Positions 49,678 to 61,745 of a DNA stretch of 64,000 nucleotides are shown piece after piece (positions within the stretch are counted from its first letter, which is position 1; each line of letters starts with the position of its first letter). Below the pieces are notes generated by a model, which had not been told where the DNA came from, did not search any database, and saw nothing but the letters and a program-made list of their open reading frames with translations. A program made the translations under genes and the position numbers. This stretch comes from Lamellibrachia satsuma (lineage: Eukaryota > Annelida > Polychaeta > Sabellida > Siboglinidae): positions 1,540,099 to 1,604,098 of the forward strand of contig BSQZ01000040.1 of NCBI GenBank assembly GCA_033239005.1. The letters are read 5' to 3'.

Positions 49678-50395
49678 TTAATAAAGGTCCTAATACTGAT
49701 CCTTGTGGTACCCCAATCAAAACTGATTTCCAGTTTGAAACCTCCCAATCTACTAAAACACGCTGTCTTATGTCAGTCAGCCATTGTTCTATCCAGTAGA
49801 GTATGCTATCCCCGGTACCACGGGCGTTTACTTTAAGTAGTAATGTTTGGTGTGGTACTTTGTCAGAAGCTTTCTAAAAATCTCAGTATATAATATCTAC
49901 TGGTGATCCCTCGTCTTGCCGCTTAGTGATTTCTTCAAAAAAAAGTCATATGGTCTTTAATTAACCTTTCTAATAATTTACAAATCACTGACGTTAAACT
50001 CACTGGTCTGTAATTATGTGACTTATTTCTCGAACCCTTTTTAAATAATGGTATGATGTTTGCTTCTTTCCATTCAAAAGGAACAACTCCCTCTTTTCAT
50101 TATAAGTTGAACACTCTTGCAAGTGGTATACTGATTTGTTCTACTGTTTCCATTAGTAGCTTTGGAGGAATTCCTTCAATGCTTTTATTTTCTTAGCTAC
50201 CATTTCTAGAGTACAATTAAATGCCCTAAATAGTCCGATGTGTCTGCTGAAATTTAATATCTGGAACTGGAAATGAACTAATGTCCTCTCTGGTAAACAC
50301 TGAACTGAAGTATCCAGTTAGATCTTTCGCCATTAAAACCTTCTGAGATTATATTTCCAGCACTGTCTTCTAATGGTCCAACCTGGTGGATAAGA
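48738..50395 (-). mobile_element. CR1 retrotransposon copy E, longest in the window
   Basis: Minus strand: VGPLEDSAGNIISEGF near 50390, VPFEWKEANIIPLFKKGSRN and NYRPVSLTSVICKLLERLI near 50080-49960, [19 protein letters not shown] near 49740-49690, a (TA)n array, then [18 protein letters not shown], and the C-terminal block ending KHSFSQRKINEWNKLSTD. Several stops and frameshifts. 5' end missing. Ends in the shared TTGTTAAATC motif. Confidence 0.9.
49589..49672. repeat. (TA)n microsatellite inside CR1 copy E
   Basis: About 84 bp of TA located between LGPLLILI and INDLGD of the reverse transcriptase, in frame on minus so that it extends the ORF as alternating Ile-Tyr. Confidence 0.95.
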
Positions 50396-50697
50396 ATGAG
50401 ATATGGCATGCAACAACGAAACCGGATCGACCTGAAACTAGGCCTATAGAACTGCAGCGGTCTGAAAGCTGAGGCAGAATAAATTATACACAGCATGCAT
50501 CTTGACATCGTGGCACTGGGAAACCAGAGCAGGCCTCATCGACAAGCAAACGCCGGATGGCAATCACCTGTTTGGTGAATGCTAGGTGACGTTCCATGTC
50601 CGTAATCGCACTCACGAAACTACGATGTCGTCTTGACGTCCGGAAGAACGGATCGCAAAGCGCATAACTGACGACATAACGTAAGTTGTGGTACATT

Positions 50698-50771
50698 TAC
50701 AACACAACACAACACAACACAGCATAGCACTACACAACACAACACAACACAATACAACTCAACAAAACACA
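50698..50771. repeat. (ACAAC)n pentanucleotide repeat
   Basis: About 14 units, some altered, starting within a few bases of the 5' splice site of the gene 2 exon at 50780. In the transcript it would read as a UGUGU-rich tract. Confidence 0.95.
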
Positions 50772-50779
50772 ACACTTAC

Positions 50780-50914
50780 TTAGCGTGCACGTGCTTGTCG
50801 AGTTGATTGTAGAACAGTTGCATGATTCACATGTGCATTCGTAGTCATCCACTTTGTCCACACATGATTTGCTGTACATGTTGTTACACGGATTTGGGTC
50901 ACATTCGTCAATAT
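50780..50914 (-). CDS. Gene 2 exon: DIDEC-type 8-Cys EGF (last cassette)
   Basis: Phase 1-1, 135 nt. Acceptor CATTGTAG, donor A|GTAAGT. DIDECDPNPCNNMYSKSC then YECTCESCNCSTINSTSTC. Counterpart of gene 1 exon 30510, with the same hybrid of calcium-binding EGF start and CxCxxCxC end. Its coding frame on minus has no long flanking ORF, so it is easily missed. Confidence 0.88.
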   Translation of the reverse strand: MLTNVTQIRVTTCTANHVWTKWMTTNAHVNHATVLQSTRQARAR

Positions 50915-52086
50915 CTACAATGTTGGGTGTACAAGATGTGTCAGAAGTAAATCCGGAGAGGCAACGTGTTGGCTTATTTCAATTGCCAATGTCTCGTTGC
51001 GGGAAATGGTCGAGACACAATGATAATCATAGATTAATTCGGCAAGTGAGTCTACGCAATATGTAATATTGCATTGTAATAACAACTTGCTGCATTATTT
51101 GGTGATTTTCACACCACAACCCTTTGGCAATGTGTTCATGTGTTATTCCGTACATTAACAAGCAAGCGGTCAATAAAGTCACTTAATCAAATGATTACAA
51201 AATACGTTGTACTTTCTAATATATTAATCGGAATTATGATGCTTTTGTTGTATGCATTGTTTGTTATATACATAATTTACACTGTATTATATACATGCAC
51301 ATAATAGGATGAAATTGACAGTTGTATTATAATAAAGAATATGTCATTTCTTTATTAAAAATAAAAAATTATGAATTTAGAACTAGTTTTAATGCTGCTT
51401 ACTTTAATAAACAATGATCGATCATTCAAACGTTAAAATATTGCACATTTACTCAACATTGATGTTTACATTAATGTGTTTACATTTACGTATCAATCAT
51501 CAGTTATAAGACATGATAAGTACCAGTGTGAAAATCCCCCAACTGTTGTGGCGTATATTGAAATAATTGAGAGACGGTTCATAACATACCTTAATTCGTG
51601 GTGTGTTACCAACGTATTTGGTGTATTGATAATATTTGAAGCAGTCTTCATTTAATTATGACGACATTGTACGACAGGAAGCCTTAGCAATAGATCTTCC
51701 ATATAAGAACCGAACCTTTATTATACATGTGACGTGACTGAAGCGGCTATAGTACGGCAATGGTCGATCAAGTTCTGGTTGGTGTACCCGGCTGCATTAC
51801 TTGTATATTTTATATTACAGCTGGTATATTATAAACAGTGCAGGAATTGTATCATTTTGTAATAATGTCCGAGTGACTTGTGTTCTTGCATTGTGAATGT
51901 TATATTTTTGATGGTTCAACACATTATTTTACCGCTTGTAACAATTCAATATGTTTCAACGTAAATTAAAATATTGCAATTAAACCGAGCCAGAAAAAAT
52001 ACTATAAAACCTACAAAGAATAATTAACTTCCGGCTTTTAAAATTGTGAATACGTTTTAAATCTTAGCAGTTTCGTTTCTTCTTAC
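50915..52086 (-). other. Gene 2 intron
   Basis: About 1.17 kb, AT-rich, no transposon or exon recognised. Confidence 0.5.
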
Positions 52087-52200
52087 CAGTCTCACACAAG
52101 GATCCGGTGAACCCTGCGACACATTCACATATGTAGCCTACGACTGTGTCATTGCATGATGCTCCGTTCGTACAGTTCACTTCACTGCAGAGAACCTTTC
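52087..52200 (-). CDS. Gene 2 exon: EGF-C (last cassette)
   Basis: Phase 1-1, 114 nt. GKVLCSEVNCTNGASC then YICECVAGFTGSLCETG. Acceptor ATTCCAG, donor G|GTAAGA. Closest to gene 1 exon 29800. Confidence 0.92.
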
Positions 52201-52757
52201 CTGGAATGTAACGATACGTATTATTATTATTATTACACATTTCGTAAGCGGTGGATGCAGTAGCAATATGTAATATTAATTAAATGTAATGCCATGTATT
52301 GGACTTATTGAAATTGACAGAAAATGCATGCATTCCCTGCTGATGCGTAATGGCTTAATCCTAAGCTCGTTTGCTACATTAGCATACAAAGATAATTGTT
52401 GGTAAAGGTTATTTAATAATTGTGTCCAAATCAATATAATATATGTATCGATGAGAATTAGTTTAACAACTAGTACAAGCATGTTAATCGAGAACAATAC
52501 AACATATGTACATCGATGCGATATAGCGTAACCATGCGTTATTTAAGCCAATACAATACCAAAACTTTAATGCTATTTTTAATTACAAATACCACAGATA
52601 TTTCGTAATTTTTTTACTGAATATTTTCATTAATTACTATGATTATTAATCTAGCTTAGTCTTACTGTTACCTTTATCACAAAACGTTCCACGGAGCCAC
52701 TGATTTTTATACAACTATTTCTGGTATTAATTACTAGTAAAAAACAAAACTCATTAC

Positions 52758-52868
52758 TTGTTTGACAGTATATGCCCACGTAGTTCTCAGAACAATTGCA
52801 GTAAAAACCATTGGTTGTTGCTTCGCATACCCCGTGTCCACAGGTAACGTTTTCACATGTTGTGAGTG
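52758..52868 (-). CDS. Gene 2 exon: EGF-B (last cassette)
   Basis: Phase 1-1, 111 nt. ALTTCENVTCGHGVC then FYCNCSENYVGIYC. Acceptor TTCTTGTAG, donor A|GTAATG (weak). Confidence 0.9.
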
Positions 52869-53050
52869 CTACAAGAATAACATAAACCACACTGCTAAAA
52901 GAACAGCTATAGAATGATGTGCATAAAAATACAGTTAGTGGAATAGATTAAGAAAGTAAGGCATGAGGAACGACAAAGAAACTGAAACAGAGACGAAAGA
53001 AAGGAAATGTGTATAGTTGGACAAAGGGATAGACACGAGCGCCCATACGG

Positions 53051-53231
<181 letters not shown>

Positions 53232-53579
53232 CTGAACTGCTTGCTCAAACTTTTCTTTGACATGTAAGGTTAATGGGTTTTCCTACTTGAAAGTTCTTAT
53301 ATTTATGCAAGCCTTTTTAAGAGCGACTTATTAAATAATTGTTTAGCGCAAAATTCAACTAATGTTGTCAATGTCATATCATCAACTATTTACCTTCTGA
53401 AATTACAGAAAATGTCTTAGTAATTAGGTCAACATTCAATTTTATCCGGTAGCTAATTCTAGTCCACAATAAAAAGAAATACATATTCATAAACAGAAGA
53501 ATGCCACTTAGGCATCACACAGGTCAATAATAATAATACTATATTTATTCGTACCAACAAGTTTACTAATCGATTAAAA

Positions 53580-54050
53580 CAGTGTACATAAGCTACTGTG
53601 TAAATAAAACAGCAAGCATTGAGCGCAAATTGTCTACGAATACAAAAGAAGTGCTGCAAACATTATCTATACTCTCCAACGCATTGTTTGTAAATGACAC
53701 TTTGCGCATTAGTTGCTCATCTAGTCCCTCCTGGTAGTGGTCTTGAACCATTTCATAAAAGTTGTTTCATTTCATAATACAGAAACCATTTCATAAAAGT
53801 TGTTTGACTTCATAATACAGAAAGTCATGGCATCAGGTTTGAGTTTGGACAAGATGTAATTGAAACGTTTAAACATATATGAGCCACTGCCTTGAAGGGC
53901 TTGATGAGAGAGCTTTTTCAAACTGGTGTAATAGCAACAACTCTGCATCAATCGCACCATTCGAATCTTAATCTTAATTTGAATTTTGCGCCATGTAGAA
54001 TAAAACTCCAATGAAACAATGAAACGAACATGAGGTATATGAAGGGAGAC
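53580..54050 (-). pseudogene. Decayed ORF of unknown family
   Basis: Minus strand reads KIQIKIKIRMVRLMQS, YYTSLKKLSHQALQGSGSYM, FKRFNYILSKLKPDAMTF, then after a tandem duplication of about 38 bp (53750-53825) VQDHYQEGLDEQLMRKVSF. Composition is protein-like, but I cannot name the family. Position in an intron suggests a transposon remnant. Confidence 0.4.
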
Positions 54051-54582
54051 AACATTTTACTTTCCAATTTTGTACAACATTCGCAAGGACACATTAAATG
54101 TTGTCCCTGATCTACCTAATATATTTTCAGCAGGTAACCAGACATTACTGGACACTTGCTGGAGATATGTAATAGTGTAGTAAAGTGTGATGAATTGGTG
54201 TTTTCCAAAAGCTAAAACTGTTTGTGGAATCAAAATAATATTGTTGATGTGAATATGGAATTACTGCTTAGTACCGGAATCTGACGAACCGTTTGTGGCG
54301 CGGGTTATGAAAGAAAACATGTGATCACACTGTGACATTACACAAATAAAATTAGTTTACATGACCATGCTTTTTTGTCACATGTGAAATATTTCTCTCT
54401 GCGCCGTATCTACGTTCTTACACTGTTTACAATTTCGGCCAACACCACAACGACACAAGGCCTGAATAAATTACAATTCATTCATTCGTAGATCAAACAG
54501 ATTAAAATTGTGCAAGTCTGAGAAAACCAACATAGTGTACAGACGTATAACAGGCTGTCTACTAAACCGTCATCAATGTCAC

Positions 54583-54699
54583 CATTTTCACAAGTCAGTC
54601 CGTTGTAGCGGCCGAATGGACAGTGACACTTGAAGCCACTCATGGTGTCTTCACATGCCCCACCGTTAGCACAAGTGTCAGCAGCACACGGCGTAGGGT
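54583..54699 (-). CDS. Gene 2 exon: EGF-A (last cassette)
   Basis: Phase 1-1, 117 nt. [16 protein letters not shown] then [15 protein letters not shown]. Acceptor GATTACAG, donor G|GTGACA. Nearly identical to the exon at 57393, and the similarity continues into the upstream intron. Confidence 0.92.
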
Positions 54700-55163
54700 C
54701 TGTAATCCAAGGAGACATCATGCATGCATTGATCATATTTATCATATTTGTAATTTGCATGTGCACATGATTGTTCTCATGGCAGCAGTCACAATTTGTG
54801 CAAAGTTGTTATTTAGTCTTGATGAAGTCAAACTATGTCATGGGCAAACTATTAAAATAGTTTTTTGTTCGGGCAAACCAAATTGGGCAACACAAGACAG
54901 AAAGTTTCGTGTCAGCTGATGGTATTATTCAGGATTATGACAGGGCAGGATTCAAGTTTATGATATATGTCACCTGATGTAAATGTTGAGACTTGATCAG
55001 GACAGTTTGATGGAAATGTCTAACAGGATTAGGTCAAGGTCATCATATTTTAATATTCAACCATAAATTGCAATCTTCAAATATTGATAATATTATGCTA
55101 TTGTCAAATTTAATGCATGAAATAAATACAATTTTTCTAATAAGTGCTGACATCTGAGCTTAC

Positions 55164-55370
55164 CATTTTGTTTAGCACACTCAACATTTCCAGATGTATC
55201 ATCCCAACCATTATCTGGATTATACACGTTTCCGTTCTGATAATTATTGACATAATCATCTTTAACAAATGTGTTATCAGGTCCACTGCAGTCAATGTAC
55301 TTGGAACAGCTGTACGGGTGAGCAACGTGATGTTGTTTCATATTCTCAGTCTTACAGATGTTGGCTCCGT
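55164..55370 (-). CDS. Gene 2 exon: 4-Cys CBM14-like domain
   Basis: Phase 1-1, 207 nt. DGANICKTENMKQ, then VAHPYSCSKYIDCSGPDN, NVYNPDNGW and VECAKQ. C4-C5 pair missing. Acceptor CTTTCAG, donor G|GTAAGC. Confidence 0.92.
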
Positions 55371-55635
55371 CTGAAAGAAAAACATTATATTTTGTAAATG
55401 ATAAATTTGAATAGACTACAGTGCCAATTCTTCATCATAATTGTAGACTTTTATTGGAGATTTTATTCCAGTGACGATTATTCGGCACAGTTTGCAACAT
55501 CTAAGGAATATAAAATTATAATACATTGATGCTATATCTAAACATCATCGCACTTCGCTCGCATAAAATGTGCAAGCACTGTTTGTACACAATTATGTTC
55601 TGGTATAGATGAATGACTGTTTGACTCAGCCATAC

Positions 55636-55770
55636 CTATTGTACAGTTGTCGTAAGGTACTTCTGTTGAACATCCACAATTTGGACACACGCATAAATGT
55701 TTATCTTCGGGCAGATCGACACATGTTCCTCCGTTCCTACAGGGCATTTCACGCTCGCAGAACTTGTACT
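55636..55770 (-). CDS. Gene 2 exon: 8-cysteine EGF variant
   Basis: Phase 1-1, 135 nt. KFCEREMPCRNGGTC then LCVCPNCGCSTEVPYDNC. Acceptor GCTGGACAG, donor G|GTATGG. Confidence 0.92.
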   Translation of the reverse strand, partial: STSSASVKCPVGTEEHVSICPKINIYACVQIVDVQQKYLTTTVQ

Positions 55771-56100
55771 CTGTCCAGCAAGAGAAATTAAGTACAGCTT
55801 AATAATTTTATATATACCAAACTCGATGGTATGCCAGGTAATTTTATTCATAATGGTATTGAAACGTATACGTTACACGACGGGTTGAATAAATGGTGTT
55901 CACAATACTTCTCCACTGGTGTCTGAATCTTCTACAATAGTAAGACATATTGATGTACAATCTGTTAGCTTACTCGCACATTCTGAAGTAGCTCACCTGT
56001 GTGAATTTCTTATCTTATTTTAAAAGTAGCAAATGTACTGGCCACCCATGGCATTAAAGCTGAAATTATAGTGACAGTGATTATAACAACAGTACTAACC

Positions 56101-56212
56101 ACAGTAATAATAATAATAATAATAATAACAACAATGATAATAAAGATAATAAAGACAATAATTGCAATATTGACATCAATGACAATAATGATAATAATAA
56201 CAATAATACGTT
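56101..56212. repeat. (AAT)n-type imperfect repeat
   Basis: AATAATAAT with interspersed AACAAT and GATAAT units over about 110 bp in a gene 2 intron. Confidence 0.85.
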
Positions 56213-56530
56213 TAAATCGTGTATACAGCAGGTATGTCTATAACTGGTTGTAACGAGAACAAGAAACGTAAATATGCTTTTCTGGAAAGTTTACGATACT
56301 TTCGGTTTGATGAGACGAACATTCGCAAAAGCGTCATGTCCAGTTTGTGTTGTTCGAGACGAATCATGTTTTCTGCTTCATGTTGGTAAACGATACATAA
56401 GAAACCCGTTATAACATCACTCACCAGCGTGACGTATAACTCGTTTTGATGCAAAATGCGTTTACCCCCATTTGGCATGTAACACGTTTTGCGGATGAGT
56501 AACACTGCAAGACATTGCAGCCACACGTAC

Positions 56531-56644
56531 CTGTCTCACACAAGACTCCAGTAAACATAACGGGACACTCGCATCTGTAGCCCGAGTCAATGTCTGTACA
56601 TGTCGCTCCGTTCTGACACTTCGCCGCGCTACATAGAACCTTTT
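56531..56644 (-). CDS. Gene 2 exon: EGF-C
   Basis: Phase 1-1, 114 nt. EKVLCSAAKCQNGATC then YRCECPVMFTGVLCETG. Acceptor AATTCCAG, donor G|GTACGT. Confidence 0.92.
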
Positions 56645-57014
56645 CTGGAATTAAAGGCAACACATATTTTAAACATTAACTTTCTCATTTGTTTTTATTT
56701 AGTTTAGTGCTATATTGCATGTAATCGTTATCGAATATATATTTTCACGTTTACGTAAATAGTCAAACAAAACAACGTGAATACAGTAATTACAAGTAGC
56801 ATAATTACAGAGATGTCATCATCGACACGATAATACGTTATACCCCAGATGTTGCCATTACCATTAATAACAAGGGAAATTACATTTATCATTTCATCGT
56901 TCGAAATGTTGAAGAAAGAAATAACATGTTGAAACGATAAAAAAAACAGCGAAATAGTTGCGCTAAGCGACCATTGCTGGTTTTTCAACATGGAAACTAA
57001 CACATATATCTTAC

Positions 57015-57125
57015 CATCGTCACAATTGATGCCCACGTAGTTCTCGGAACAGTTGCAGTAAAACCCGTTCTCTGTGTCTTCACAAGTTCCATGCAGACAT
57101 GTGACGTTTTCGCATGTTATAAGTT
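57015..57125 (-). CDS. Gene 2 exon: EGF-B
   Basis: Phase 1-1, 111 nt. ELITCENVTCLHGTC then FYCNCSENYVGINC. Acceptor TTTTGTAG, donor G|GTAAGA. Confidence 0.92.
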
Positions 57126-57392
57126 CTACAAAAGGGTAACGTGGCAAATACTGGTGTGATTGTAAATACCGGCTGGCAATGTGAAACACATTTAGAATAC
57201 AACAACATTATATAGGAACTGATGTAGGCAATGCGGAACGAACGAGTTCAGAGAGCAACAAGGAAGAATGGATAATGAAAGAGATATATACGAATGGAGA
57301 TACATACTGAAACAACGTTGATGGAAAAGGTGAATGAGGAAATTTGATGGAGAAAACGACATACAGCCAGACAGACAGCTGCAGCTACTCAC

Positions 57393-57509
57393 TGTTTTCA
57401 CAAGCCGGTCCGTTGTACCGGCCGAATGGACAGTGACATTTGAAGCCACTCATGGTGTCTTCACATACCCCACCGTTAGCACAAGTGTCAGCAGCACACG
57501 GCGTAGGAT
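57393..57509 (-). CDS. Gene 2 exon: EGF-A
   Basis: Phase 1-1, 117 nt. [16 protein letters not shown] then [15 protein letters not shown]. Acceptor GATTACAG, donor A|GTGAGT. Confidence 0.92.
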
Positions 57510-57982
57510 CTGTAATCCAGGGGAGACATCGTTTATGCATTTATCAGATTAATAATGTTTATTTGCTGATAATCATTCTCAAAGTAGCATTCTATAAATA
57601 CCATCTGGTGTAAACTTTGAAGGACATTTCTTTCGGCTTAGATCAAGGCCATCAGAACTAAATGTTCAACCAAAAATAACCCTATTCTAAGATGGTAATG
57701 TCGGATTTAATGCATGAAGCAGTGTACACTTATGAGCATACACATTGGTTCAGTAGCGTCAAAGTTGCAATGTAGCGAATGCAAACAGCACCCGTATTAC
57801 AGTTACACAAACATGTTTATGATATATGTGATAGAATACGTGATTAATAACACCACCAGATGATTTAATTACACATGGGGCTTGCAAATATATTTTGATT
57901 AATAAATTAAAATGCAAAACCACCCACAATAATGGTGTCGTCAAGTTAATATTTTTCGAATGGCATAAACATTTGAGCTTAC

Positions 57983-58189
57983 TAGTTTGTGTAGCGCAGC
58001 TAACAGACCCAGACGTAGCGGAGGCACCAGTTTGTGGATCATACACGTTCCCTTCCTTGTGATGCCAGACGTCACCCTCTGTAAGAAACGTGTTGCCCGC
58101 ACCACTGCAGTCAATGTACTTGGAACAGCTGTATGGATGAGCAACTTTATCTTTCTTTGTGTTCTCAATCTTACAGATGTTGGCTTCAT
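57983..58189 (-). CDS. Gene 2 exon: 4-Cys CBM14-like domain
   Basis: Phase 1-1, 207 nt. DEANICKIENTKKD, then VAHPYSCSKYIDCSGAGN, NVYDPQTG and VSCATQ. C4-C5 pair missing. Acceptor GTTTTCAG, donor A|GTAAGC. Confidence 0.92.
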
Positions 58190-58587
58190 CTGAAAACAAA
58201 ACATTATGTTTTGTAAGTTACTTGCCACGTACGGACAACAATACAATGTATCTCGTCATTCTTCTTTATACATAATAGAAAACAAATGTAAACATTGTAT
58301 TGTGATACAAATAATGGAAGTGCAACTACACCAACTAAGTGATCAGTTGAAGACCTGCAAGGGCTTATAGTGGGCTCATCTGTAATAAACAGAAAAATGT
58401 ATATCCAAAATAAACATTTTATGAAATAAGGATATTCTTATATTAATACACAACACTCATATGACTAGAGTAAAGAATATTTCATATAGAGTAAAACTAA
58501 ATTTATTCAGTCAACAGAAATGCTAAAAAGATGCAGAAAAAGAAATAAAATATATATATTCAAGGTTATTTGAAATTAAAAGATCAG

Positions 58588-58815
58588 TGTGATGTTACTC
58601 TGTATGTTTATATGCAGACGATTGACGTTTATAGAGAAGTTAGAAGATACGTGACACCAGTAGCGATGTGCGTAGACAAGTCCCTTTTATTGCTTAACCT
58701 GCGCAGCAAGCTTTTGGTAGTGAGCTTGTTACTCGGACTGCGAGTGTCACTCAGACTGCGGGTGTCACTCCGACTGCGGGTGTCACTCCGACATGATAAA
58801 TGCTATAATATTACA
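58588..58815 (-). repeat. 3' LTR of the Gypsy element
   Basis: 228 bp, TGT...ACA ends, in direct orientation with 62871-63116. It contains about three 18-bp units (CTGCGGGTGTCACTCCGA) against about five in the other LTR, which explains the length difference. A purine-rich tract (GGAAAGAGGGA on minus, 58816-58826) abuts it, as expected of a polypurine tract. Confidence 0.9.
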
Positions 58816-59499
58816 TCCCTCTTTCCGAACAAAAGAGAGTCATGTAGAACTGGTTCTTAAGAAATCTTCACATTATGCTCACATCAATGTTAACTACCAA
58901 CCAATGTGTTACCAGGTTCTACTAAGTGGAGTAATGCAATTTACGATACATATAATAGTGTGACTTAGTAAACAATAGACCACAGTAACTAGTGGGCATC
59001 TGCACACTCAGGCTACGGTCCAGGTGCAATAAAACAGTCCTCAGGTCCTACACATAGTAGTGACGCAATATATATTACCCTAAGGCTGATCCTATCAAAA
59101 GGTTCGGTGTCACAGGTGAGTGGCACTGGTAAATGGCAAGGTAAGTGTGATTTGTAAGTATCACAGGTCGAGCCGTGGTGGAGCACGGATGATTCGACCA
59201 GAGCGGGTGCAAGTTGGCTCCATAAAACAAACTGTTGTCTGTCGCTGTGGCGTCGGTGGCTCTCGTTCGTCGACGGCAGAGTTGGAATCAGTTGTCTCAG
59301 AACGCTTGGGGTTCTTATATCGTCGATGGTCGTCGTCGTCGTCGTCGTCGTCAGCGTGCAACAACAGGTGTTGTTCAGTTGCTTCGCGGATGTCCCTTCG
59401 ATTACGTCGCAGGATTCTTCTGCTAGTCGATTCAACGTCGTAGAAACGCGGTTGCGGAAACGCGTTAAGAATACGGGCGGGCTCCCATCGACGAGTGTC

Positions 59500-60019
59500 C
59501 GGTGGCGTGTGCGGACGATCTGTCCTCGTGAAAGTACAGGAAGGTCCTTGACTCCTCGGGAGTCGTAATGCTCCTTTGCTGAAGCCTGTCGTTTGCTGAG
59601 GCGAGCGCGGATGGCACACATCTTACCACTTGCGTTCGATATGGCAATTGGCAAGTTAGAAACAAACCTTCTGCCGTAGAGTAATTCTCTCAGCATGAGT
59701 AGGGCCATGTGGATTGAGGGTAATGTAGGCTCGAAGTTACATGATCGAAACACCACTGATCTGTGAATTTTCTGAAAGTATCGGAGCTATAGTGGCCTCT
59801 GTTAGCACTGACTACACGCTGCGGCACTCTTTGTTCCGCGAAGAGAGATTTCATCTTTGAGATGGCAGCGGCGCTCGTCGCGGGGCTGGGAATCACGTAG
59901 ACAAACGGGAACTTGGAGTAGTAGTATTTGTCACGAACAGGTCTCGTGTGGCATGAGGGGCTCGTGCGGTTGATGACGTTGTATCCTTTGGCACGTTGTG
60001 CACTTGCTACTATGCGCAC
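59500..60019 (-). pseudogene. Gypsy integrase core, broken
   Basis: KMKSLFAEQRVPQRVVS, then GHYSSDTFRKFTDQW and FDHVTSSLHYPQS, typical of Ty3/Gypsy integrase between the second and third catalytic residues. A frameshift follows, then a C-terminal region (ALLMLRELLYGRRF; AKEHYDSRGVKDLPVL). Confidence 0.85.
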
Positions 60020-60870
60020 GCAAGCGGGTTTCTGTATCCCCTGGTACGATTCGTGTAATTTCGTTAATGTCTCGGCTTGGAGGCTGAAGTCACATGACTA
60101 TACGGTTTCCTTTCAGAACAAGGCTGTCTTCGACCGCTAGCTCATCTCTGTATTACCAGTAAGGTCGCAGCGGCATTGGCAACATGCGTTGGTGTTCAGG
60201 CCATCCGTTGGTGATCACTGTGATCAGGCTCTGTTCGCGTCTCAAGGCGTAGCGTCTGCAGTTTCTGGGTTGATAGTGTTATCTGAACGTCCAGCTCGAT
60301 CTTCTTTCCGTCTGCGCATGGTTGTCGTGACATTGTGTAAGCCAAAGCTTGTTATTTGCCAGGACGATATTGCAGCTGTCGTATGGCTGGATGCGCAGTA
60401 GAATGCGCTGTAGCTAGGGGCTGCGGCGAGGATCTTGAAATGGAGCATCTCAAGTGGTTTGTGGTCAGTTTCTACAGTGAATCAGGTGCGGTATACATAT
60501 GTGCGGAAACGTTCGCAGCCAAACGCGACTGCGAACATTCATCTTTCAATGTTCGCATAACGTTTTTCGCATTCGCTCAGCGACTTCGATGCGAAGGCTA
60601 TCAGCTTGCCTCCTTGCAGTAGAACAGCTCCTAATCCCCGTCAAGAAGCATCGACTTGGACGACGGTGTCTGCGCCAGGTACGAAGTACGCGATCGTTAC
60701 CTCTCTACAAACGAGCGCCTTCGTTGCCTCGAATGCTGTGTCGTGCGAAGTGTTCCAGTTAAATTCGGCGTCCTTCTCCGGGTGATCCCACAACTCAACA
60801 TCGCCGTCTGTACAGAGAGGTTTGATATGAATGGAGACATATATGTCACCACGTACAATAACTCGTTCAG

Positions 60871-61745
60871 TTATGTCACCTTATCCGGCTTCTTCATACG
60901 TCGGATGTCTTCTATCCGTTCCGGGTCGGGGTGTACTCCTTCAGCATCAAAGTCGAGACCGAAAAACCTGATCGTTGTCCGTTTTATGTCACGCTTGGCA
61001 TCATTGAAGACTAGGCCATGTCGTTGCGACGTCTTCATCAAGTAGTGCAGATTCGGGTCATATTCGGTTGCGGCTCGTCCGAACACACTTACATCATCGA
61101 GTTTGTGGGTTATCTCGTCCAGAGTTGGTGTTCAGAAAAGCAGTCTCTTGATGGCCTTTTTGAGGTCTTTCGGGTCGAGGCGCACAGGTAGTCGACCATT
61201 TGACTTCCTGCTGTACACAATGCTGGATACCCAGTATGTTAGTTCAGTGACTTTGGTGACGACAATCAGTCTGTTGGTTCAGTGACCTTGGTGATTACAC
61301 CCAAGTCCACCATGCTTTCGAGTTTCTTTCTTATTTCATCAAGTTGATGTATCGAACATCTTCTCGGGGCATGCACAACTGGTGTCACAGTTGGATCGGT
61401 TATGATGTGGAAGGTGCCTTCGAAGGTGCCTATCCCTTGAAATATGTCAGGGTAAGCCCTGCACAGGTGTTCCTTGCAGTTGATAGGATTGTTCTGGGAA
61501 GTAATTGTGTTTACCTCACAGTTCATGATGACCAAGTTCATGGCTCTGAAAGACGGCAGGCCAACGATGGCTGGGCCTAGCGTGTCGGCGACATAAAATT
61601 CGACGTGTTGTCGACGCGCACACGGAATCTTCAGCATTCCGTATTGGCGGATAGATTCGCCGTTATACGCTTTCAGAATTATTGTGCATTTCCACAGATT
61701 TGTCGTCACTGGGAAGCAGATGTTATTTTTTAAATCAGGGTACAT
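60871..61745 (-). pseudogene. Gypsy protease/reverse transcriptase, broken
   Basis: 61745-61266 gives the protease end (VADTLGPAIVGLPSFRAM) and RT start (YPDIFQGIGTFEGTFHI; LESMVDLGVITKVTEPTD). 61110-60871 carries the LDDV palm motif and the FFGLDFDAEGVHPD region. About 160 bp between them is missing or scrambled, so much of the palm is lost. Confidence 0.85.

Noticed and set aside
50400..50696. Possible plus-strand endonuclease piece (LDIVALGNQS)
   Set aside because: Only a few residues resemble an APE endonuclease; insufficient to call.
59120..59443. Ser- and Arg-rich plus-strand ORFs
   Set aside because: Antisense to the Gypsy integrase/3' region with a CGT trinucleotide run.
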